64,000 nucleotides of DNA from Pseudomonadota bacterium. Its GTDB lineage: Bacteria > Pseudomonadota > Gammaproteobacteria > UBA9214. Shown one piece after another: positions 60,003-64,000 of this stretch (positions are counted from its first letter, which is position 1; every line of letters begins with the position of its first letter). The notes beneath the pieces are model-generated. The model searched no databases. It was not told where the DNA came from and worked only from the letters and a program-made list of their open reading frames with translations. Location of the stretch: assembly GCA_041395565.1 (NCBI GenBank), contig JAWLAI010000010.1, positions 1-64,000 on the forward strand, written 5' to 3'. Both the position numbers and the translations under genes were made by a program.

Positions 60003-60959
60003 ATGCGTGGTGTTTTCCTGGACGACCATACCCTGGGCGATGGCGATCTGGCACTGGATCCCCTGCGTGCGACCCTGGATGAGTGGGAATTCCGTGGCAC
60101 CACGGCTCCTGCGGAGGTAGCCGCTGCCCTGCATGATGTCGATATCGCCGTCACCAACAAGGCAGTGCTCGACAGCAGTGTCCTGGCATCAGCCACCGCG
60201 CTCAGGCTGATCTGCGTCGCGGCGACCGGCACCAACAACATCGACCTCGGCGCCGCGGCCCGCCATGGTATCACCGTGTGCAACGTGCGGGCCTATGCCA
60301 CCGCTTCGGTGGTCGAGCACGTCTTCATGGTAATGCTTGCGCTGACCCGTCGCCTGCAGGCACATCTGGCTGCGGTCAGCCACGGCGACTGGTGCCGGGC
60401 AGATCGTTTCAGTCTCCTCGATTTTCCGTTCCGCGGGTTGGCAGGCCGCACCCTGGGAATCATCGGTTACGGCGAACTCGGCCGGGCAGTCGGGAATATG
60501 GCCGCGGCTTTCGGCATGCAGGTGATCGTGGCGCAGCGCCCGGGCGGGCCCACGCTGGCGGGACGGGTGACACTGCCCGAGCTGCTGGCCAGCGCCGACA
60601 TACTCAGCCTGCATTGCCCGCTGACCGAGCAGACTCGGAACCTCATCAGCGCCAGGGAACTCGACTGCATGCAGCGGGATGCCATCCTGATCAACACCGC
60701 GCGCGGCGGCATCGTGAACGAAGCGGATCTCGCGGCAGCCCTGCGCAGCGGCAGAATCGGTGGCGCCGCCGTCGATGTGCTGAGCGAAGAACCGCCGGCA
60801 AACGGCAGTCCCCTGCTGGAACCGGGGCTGCCCAACCTGATCGTCACACCGCACGTCGCCTGGGCGAGCCTGCGCTCCAGGCAGCAACTGGTCGAGGAAG
60901 TCGCCGCCAACATCCGTGCCTATCTGGGCGGCGCACCCAGCAATGTGGTAACAGCCTGA
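60003..60959 (+). CDS. D-2-hydroxyacid dehydrogenase (glycerate dehydrogenase-like)
   Basis: A 318-residue NAD-dependent enzyme. GTNNIDLGAAARHGITVCNV, the Rossmann loop GRTLGIIGYGELGRAVG, and NTARGGIVNEADL with EEPPANGSPLL and VTPHVAWAS give the catalytic Arg-Glu-His set. The pattern is close to HprA (hydroxypyruvate reductase), but related lactate or phosphonate dehydrogenases cannot be excluded. Confidence 0.88.
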   Translation: MRGVFLDDHTLGDGDLALDPLRATLDEWEFRGTTAPAEVAAALHDVDIAVTNKAVLDSSVLASATALRLICVAATGTNNIDLGAAARHGITVCNVRAYATASVVEHVFMVMLALTRRLQAHLAAVSHGDWCRADRFSLLDFPFRGLAGRTLGIIGYGELGRAVGNMAAAFGMQVIVAQRPGGPTLAGRVTLPELLASADILSLHCPLTEQTRNLISARELDCMQRDAILINTARGGIVNEADLAAALRSGRIGGAAVDVLSEEPPANGSPLLEPGLPNLIVTPHVAWASLRSRQQLVEEVAANIRAYLGGAPSNVVTA

Positions 60960-60975
60960 GACGGACACGAACTGC

Positions 60976-61701
60976 ATGTCGGTCAGCGCCAGCGACATCG
61001 CCGCCAATCTGGAGGATATCCGTGCACGCATGCATGCGGCCGCGACAGCGGCCGGTCGAGACCCGGACGGCATCCGACTCATCGCGGTATCCAAGTACAT
61101 GCCCGCGGACTATGTCCGCATGGCCATGGCTGCCGGCCAGTTCTGTTTTGGTGAGAGCACCGTGCAGGACGCGCAGACCAAGCAGGCACTGCTCGACGAC
61201 CGGCGCACGGAATGGCATTTCATCGGTCACCTGCAGTCGAACAAGGCAAGGTTCATACCCGGCCGGTTTGCCTGGCTGCACACGCTGGACAGCCTGCGAC
61301 TGGCGCAACGCCTGTCCGCCGCCGCGCTGGACGCAGCGCACACCGTGCAGGTGCTGATCCAGGTCAACGTGGCCGCCGATCCCGCCAAGCAGGGTCTGGC
61401 AGCAAGCGAGCTGTTTTCCTTCGTCGATCGCCTGCTAGCCGCCGACCTGGCCGGCATCCGGCTGCGCGGTCTCATGACCATCGGGCGTCATGATGCCGAC
61501 ACCGAGCCGCGCCGGGCCGAATTCGCGGCCCTGCGCGAACTCGGCCGCGCCTGCGCCGAACGCTTCGGCGCGCCGCTGTTTTGCGAGCTGTCCATGGGGA
61601 TGAGTGCGGATTTCGAACTCGCCATCACCGAGGGCGCGACCATGGTCCGTGTCGGCAGCTCCATTTTCGGCGCTCGCGAGAAGCACGACGCAGGCGCCTG
61701 A
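60976..61701 (+). CDS. yggS: YggS family PLP homeostasis protein
   Basis: A 241-residue PLP-binding alanine racemase-fold protein without known reaction, needed for PLP and amino acid balance. IRLIAVSKYMPADYVRMAMA (PLP lysine in SKY), FGESTVQDAQTK, WHFIGHLQSNKARFI, LIQVNVAADPAKQGL and LSMGMSADFELAI are the family marks. It begins 16 bases after the dehydrogenase gene. Confidence 0.95.
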   Translation: MSVSASDIAANLEDIRARMHAAATAAGRDPDGIRLIAVSKYMPADYVRMAMAAGQFCFGESTVQDAQTKQALLDDRRTEWHFIGHLQSNKARFIPGRFAWLHTLDSLRLAQRLSAAALDAAHTVQVLIQVNVAADPAKQGLAASELFSFVDRLLAADLAGIRLRGLMTIGRHDADTEPRRAEFAALRELGRACAERFGAPLFCELSMGMSADFELAITEGATMVRVGSSIFGAREKHDAGA

Positions 61702-61849
61702 ATCCCGTGCCGCACAGGGAAAATGGCGAATGGCAGGCAACGGCTGCGCGCTGCCCGCAACACCATACACTGACAGTTCATCAATCCGGCACAATCCAGT
61801 ACAATGCGCCGGGAAATCATCCGGAACAGCACCAAGCGGGGGAGTGTTG

Positions 61850-62347
61850 ATGATAACGCTGGACGGTCAATCGTCATACTGGGCAATCGGGATCCTGAGC
61901 TTTCTTATCGGCATAGTGCTCGGCTGGATCATCACCTATACCCTCGTTGTCCGGCATGGCCGCACCCACCAGCTGCAGCTGGAACTCGACGAATTACAGG
62001 AGAACTTCCGCGACTACCGCGACCAGGTGACGCATCATTTCATGCGCACATCTGAGCTGGTGCAGGAAATGACCCAGAGTTATCGCTCTGTCTACGAGCA
62101 CCTGGCCTCGGGAGCACAGTACTTGTGCGGTGATCCGGAGCTCAACCGACTGAACCGCCACACGCCACCGCCACTGGCCGCGGCCGACCCGCCGCAGCCG
62201 CAACAGCAAGCGGAGTATGACTACGACGAGTACGCCGAACTCTCGCGCATCCGCGATGATATCGACGAACTGCTCGGCGAGGCGCCGCGTATTTCCGACA
62301 TGGACATGGACGCTGCGGAGCAGGACAACCGTCCGCTCCAGCACTAG
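61850..62347 (+). CDS. zapG: ZapG/YhcB (DUF1043) family membrane protein
   Basis: A 165-residue inner-membrane protein. One N-terminal helix (YWAIGILSFLIGIVLGWIIT) is followed by a coiled coil (QLQLELDELQENFRDYRDQV) and HHFMRTSELVQEMTQSYRSV, the DUF1043 signature, then an acidic, Pro/Gln-rich tail. The family takes part in cell division and envelope growth. Start at ATG 61850 after GGGGGAGTG. Confidence 0.9.
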   Translation: MITLDGQSSYWAIGILSFLIGIVLGWIITYTLVVRHGRTHQLQLELDELQENFRDYRDQVTHHFMRTSELVQEMTQSYRSVYEHLASGAQYLCGDPELNRLNRHTPPPLAAADPPQPQQQAEYDYDEYAELSRIRDDIDELLGEAPRISDMDMDAAEQDNRPLQH

Positions 62348-62376
62348 CGTCTCCGAGAACCTATCTCGTAAAACGC
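62344..62376. mobile_element. MITE terminal-repeat remnant after zapG
   Basis: CTAG at 62344-62347, which includes the zapG TAG stop, is followed nine bases later by GAGAACCTATCTCG, the terminal repeat seen at 6937-7093. No second end is visible before yjbQ. It is probably a degraded copy. Confidence 0.4.
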
Positions 62377-62438
62377 GAGCAGCAGGTCATCCCGCAGCTG
62401 GCTGACTCATGCAACAGGCCGGCACGGAGCTGCACGGC

Positions 62439-62855
62439 CTATTCGCCGCTGACGGTCACCGTGACCACGCGCCGGTGCCCCACGCTGCGGTGCTCCCACA
62501 GGTAGATGCCCTGCCAGGTACCGAGCGCGCAATGGCCCCGACTGACCGGGACTGTCAGATCGGTGTGTGTCAGTATGCTGCGTACATGCGCGGGCATGTC
62601 ATCCGGCCCTTCCAGGGTGTGTACGAACACCGGATCCCCGTCCGGTACCAGGCGCGCCATGAAACGTTCCAGATCCGCCCGCACGTCAGGATCCGCGTTT
62701 TCGCAGATCATCAGCGACGCGCTGGTGTGTTGTACGAACAGGTGACACAGACCCGTCGAGATGCCGGCATTCTGCACCACGTCCTGGACCCGTTCTGTGA
62801 CGGGATAGCTGCCCCGGCCACGGGTAGCGACCTGCAGGATGGCCTGGTAAATCAC
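62439..62855 (-). CDS. yjbQ: YjbQ (UPF0047) family protein
   Basis: A 138-residue protein with GLCHLFVQHTSASLMICENA, the family signature, then DGDPVFVHTLEGPDDMPAHV and HCALGTWQGIYLWEHR. The family has weak thiamine phosphate synthase activity in E. coli. The frame starts with GTG at 62855, which overlaps the stop of the upstream 75-codon gene (GTGA), so the two are coupled. Confidence 0.92.
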   Translation of the reverse strand: MIYQAILQVATRGRGSYPVTERVQDVVQNAGISTGLCHLFVQHTSASLMICENADPDVRADLERFMARLVPDGDPVFVHTLEGPDDMPAHVRSILTHTDLTVPVSRGHCALGTWQGIYLWEHRSVGHRRVVTVTVSGE

Positions 62856-63079
62856 CGGGATGCACTCTCGTAAACCGCCATTATCGACTGTAATTCCTCC
62901 AGCACGGACAGTCGCTCGGCGGCGGACAACCGTGCCGTGGCGGCCAGTTCCTGGCCTGTACGCAGGGCCTGGATATACTCGTAGACCTTGTCACAACCCT
63001 GCTGACAGAGCTGCTCGACACAGCGCTCGACTGCGCCGTCTTCATCCAACTTATTATATTTATTATAAATATCAGACAT
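62852..63079 (-). CDS. Small conserved-looking protein coupled to yjbQ
   Basis: A 75-residue soluble protein, MSDIYNKYNKLDEDGAVERC followed by VEQLCQQGCDKVYEYIQALR, predicted to be helical, with three cysteines (positions 20, 25, 29). The family is not known to me. The four-base GTGA overlap with yjbQ and its regular helical pattern support it as real. Confidence 0.65.
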   Translation of the reverse strand: MSDIYNKYNKLDEDGAVERCVEQLCQQGCDKVYEYIQALRTGQELAATARLSAAERLSVLEELQSIMAVYESASR

Positions 63080-63212
63080 ATGCTGGAAGACGATAGCGGA
63101 AATAACACCTGGATCACAGATTCCCGCACGCTGGCGTACTAGGCTGGAATCCGCGAGTTCAGCTGGAGCGGTAGATGATACCGCAGTATACGGGCTGACG
63201 GGGGGTACACCG

Positions 63213-63707
63213 ATGAATCACATGACATTCGCCTGTTGCGCACTCGTCATGGCTTGTGGCTGTCTGTCGGCCTGCACCACCGCCCGCTCGCCATTCCCCG
63301 TGTCGGACATGATCGCCTCCAGCGCAATTCCGCCGGCCGACCCGGCCCTGGATCATTATATTGCGCGGGTGCCCGGCGATGTGGCAGAAACCGCGACGGT
63401 GGCAAGGGCCATGACGCATATTTCCCTTGGCCGGGCACGCGAGCAGGCCGGGCAGGAACTGTGCGATGGCGGACGCCTCATACCGGGGGAAGTCGCCAGT
63501 GTCACCGGACCGGTTCCCGCCGCCAACCAGGGCGAGAGTGTATCCAGACCGGTATGGTACTACCGTATCAGCCAGCAACCCGGCCTGCACGGCTGTACGG
63601 CCGTGGAGGAATCACGGCTGTTCCAGGCTATGCAGGAGAACCTGCCCGCATGGATCACGATAGAACGTGCCCACACCGCCTACACGGAACTCGGCTTGCT
63701 GGAATAA
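63213..63707 (+). CDS. Hypothetical lipoprotein
   Basis: A 164-residue protein with a lipoprotein signal, MNHMTFACCALVMACGCLSAC, the lipidated Cys being residue 21 in LSAC. The mature part has two more cysteines (ELCDGG and GLHGCTAVEE) that may pair. No known domain is recognised. Its 3' end overlaps the convergent gene by 28 bases. Confidence 0.7.
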   Translation: MNHMTFACCALVMACGCLSACTTARSPFPVSDMIASSAIPPADPALDHYIARVPGDVAETATVARAMTHISLGRAREQAGQELCDGGRLIPGEVASVTGPVPAANQGESVSRPVWYYRISQQPGLHGCTAVEESRLFQAMQENLPAWITIERAHTAYTELGLLE

Positions 63708-64000
63708 TCCCGAATTTGCTCCGGCAGGTTTGATGGCTCCAACTCCGCATTGAGCGGCGCAACGAGATCGCGCAGCGAACGCTCCTGCAGACTGCCACGC
63801 AGCGACTGCGAGAGCGACTCCATCAGCTGCGCCACGGCGTCCGACGTCGCCAGCTGATCCACACTCAGGAACCTGCTCTCCCCGGCCCGGCGCACGGCAT
63901 CGAGCATGTCGGTCAGCCGCATGGTGTCCAGGTCATGTGTCGGCAGATAGACCGTCGCATCCTCGTTCTGGATCTCCACCAGATAACCGGCGGCTACGAG
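63680..64000 (-). CDS. C-terminal part of a YihY/BrkB-like protein, runs off right edge
   Basis: The frame is open from the TAG at 63680-63682 to the right edge (106 codons), so the N-terminus is outside the window. The sequence LVAAGYLVEIQNEDATVYLP followed by HDLDTMRLTDMLDAVRR and an Arg/Leu-rich helix resembles the cytoplasmic winged-helix tail of YihY/BrkB membrane proteins. The assignment is tentative, because the membrane domain is not included. A GTG at 63979 is an internal start only. Confidence 0.55.
   Translation of the reverse strand, partial: LVAAGYLVEIQNEDATVYLPTHDLDTMRLTDMLDAVRRAGESRFLSVDQLATSDAVAQLMESLSQSLRGSLQERSLRDLVAPLNAELEPSNLPEQIRDYSSKPSSV

Overview
The window is GC-rich bacterial chromosome, best read as a gammaproteobacterium outside the enterics. 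The base is the gene order: rplU-rpmA-obgE, proB, rpsT, murJ-ribF-ileS-lspA-slpA, ispH, a minor-pilin set and thiO follow the order I remember from Pseudomonas aeruginosa, and gloA-argG ... pyrC-rnt ... grxD and argF echo a second Pseudomonas block. The genus cannot be named from the sequence alone. No rRNA operon, CRISPR array, prophage or intact transposase is visible. Two tRNAs are present: Thr(CGU) and Pro(CGG).

Layout. 1-0.5 kb: an AT-richer partial gene of unknown function beside several palindromes. 0.7-3.8 kb: dodA-like dioxygenase, DUF3617 protein, gloA and a frameshifted argG. 4.2-9.1 kb: a pyruvate dehydrogenase-type operon (E1 alpha, E1 beta, then an E2 fused to E3 in one frame). 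9.4-17.5 kb: leucyl aminopeptidase, pyrC, rnt, a hypothetical, grxD, an N-acetylglutaminylglutamine-type amidotransferase and hyuB. 17.7-24.9 kb: a PuuD-like membrane protein, argD, argF, a frameshifted Na+/alanine symporter, an FKBP, nadC, a small membrane protein and a PQQ-type sugar dehydrogenase lipoprotein. 25.0-27.4 kb: hsp20, tRNA-Thr, a Fur-family regulator and thiO. 27.8-30.4 kb: minor pilins pilV-pilW-pilX-pilE, tightly overlapped but with no pilY1, fimT or fimU. 30.7-41.2 kb: ispH, two paralogous proteins built from four 29-residue MshEN-type repeats, and a chemotaxis cluster (cheB, cheR, a multi-PAS receptor, cheW, cheA). 41.7-52.9 kb: the conserved slpA to ispB block. 53-64 kb: mlaA, mazG, a DUF882/MepK-like peptidase, rsd, iscR-iscU, a RibD reductase-domain protein, a YkgJ-like protein, a nudix hydrolase, a chalcone-isomerase-like protein, a 2-hydroxyacid dehydrogenase, yggS, zapG, yjbQ and, at the right edge, a likely YihY/BrkB C-terminus.

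Two families of small non-coding mobile repeats occur between genes. One has inverted repeats around a GGGGTC-RGA core (about 12.0, 13.4-13.6, 15.9, 22.0 kb). The other is MITE-like, with CTAG followed by a terminal repeat close to AACCTATCTC, and often abuts TAG stop codons (6.9, 25.0, 30.4-30.7, 32.5, 62.3 kb).

The most interesting places are: (1) the paired MshEN-repeat proteins with basic tails, candidate stand-alone c-di-GMP receptors lying between type IV pilin genes and a chemotaxis operon; (2) an IscR homologue without the Fe-S cysteines, preceded by a good IscR type-1-like site and followed directly by iscU with no iscS; (3) the E2-E3 fusion with Asn at the usual catalytic Asp position; (4) the CTAG-targeted MITE family. 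Several housekeeping genes (argG, the symporter, the chemoreceptor, the E2-E3 linker) carry indels, which look more like assembly errors than gene decay.
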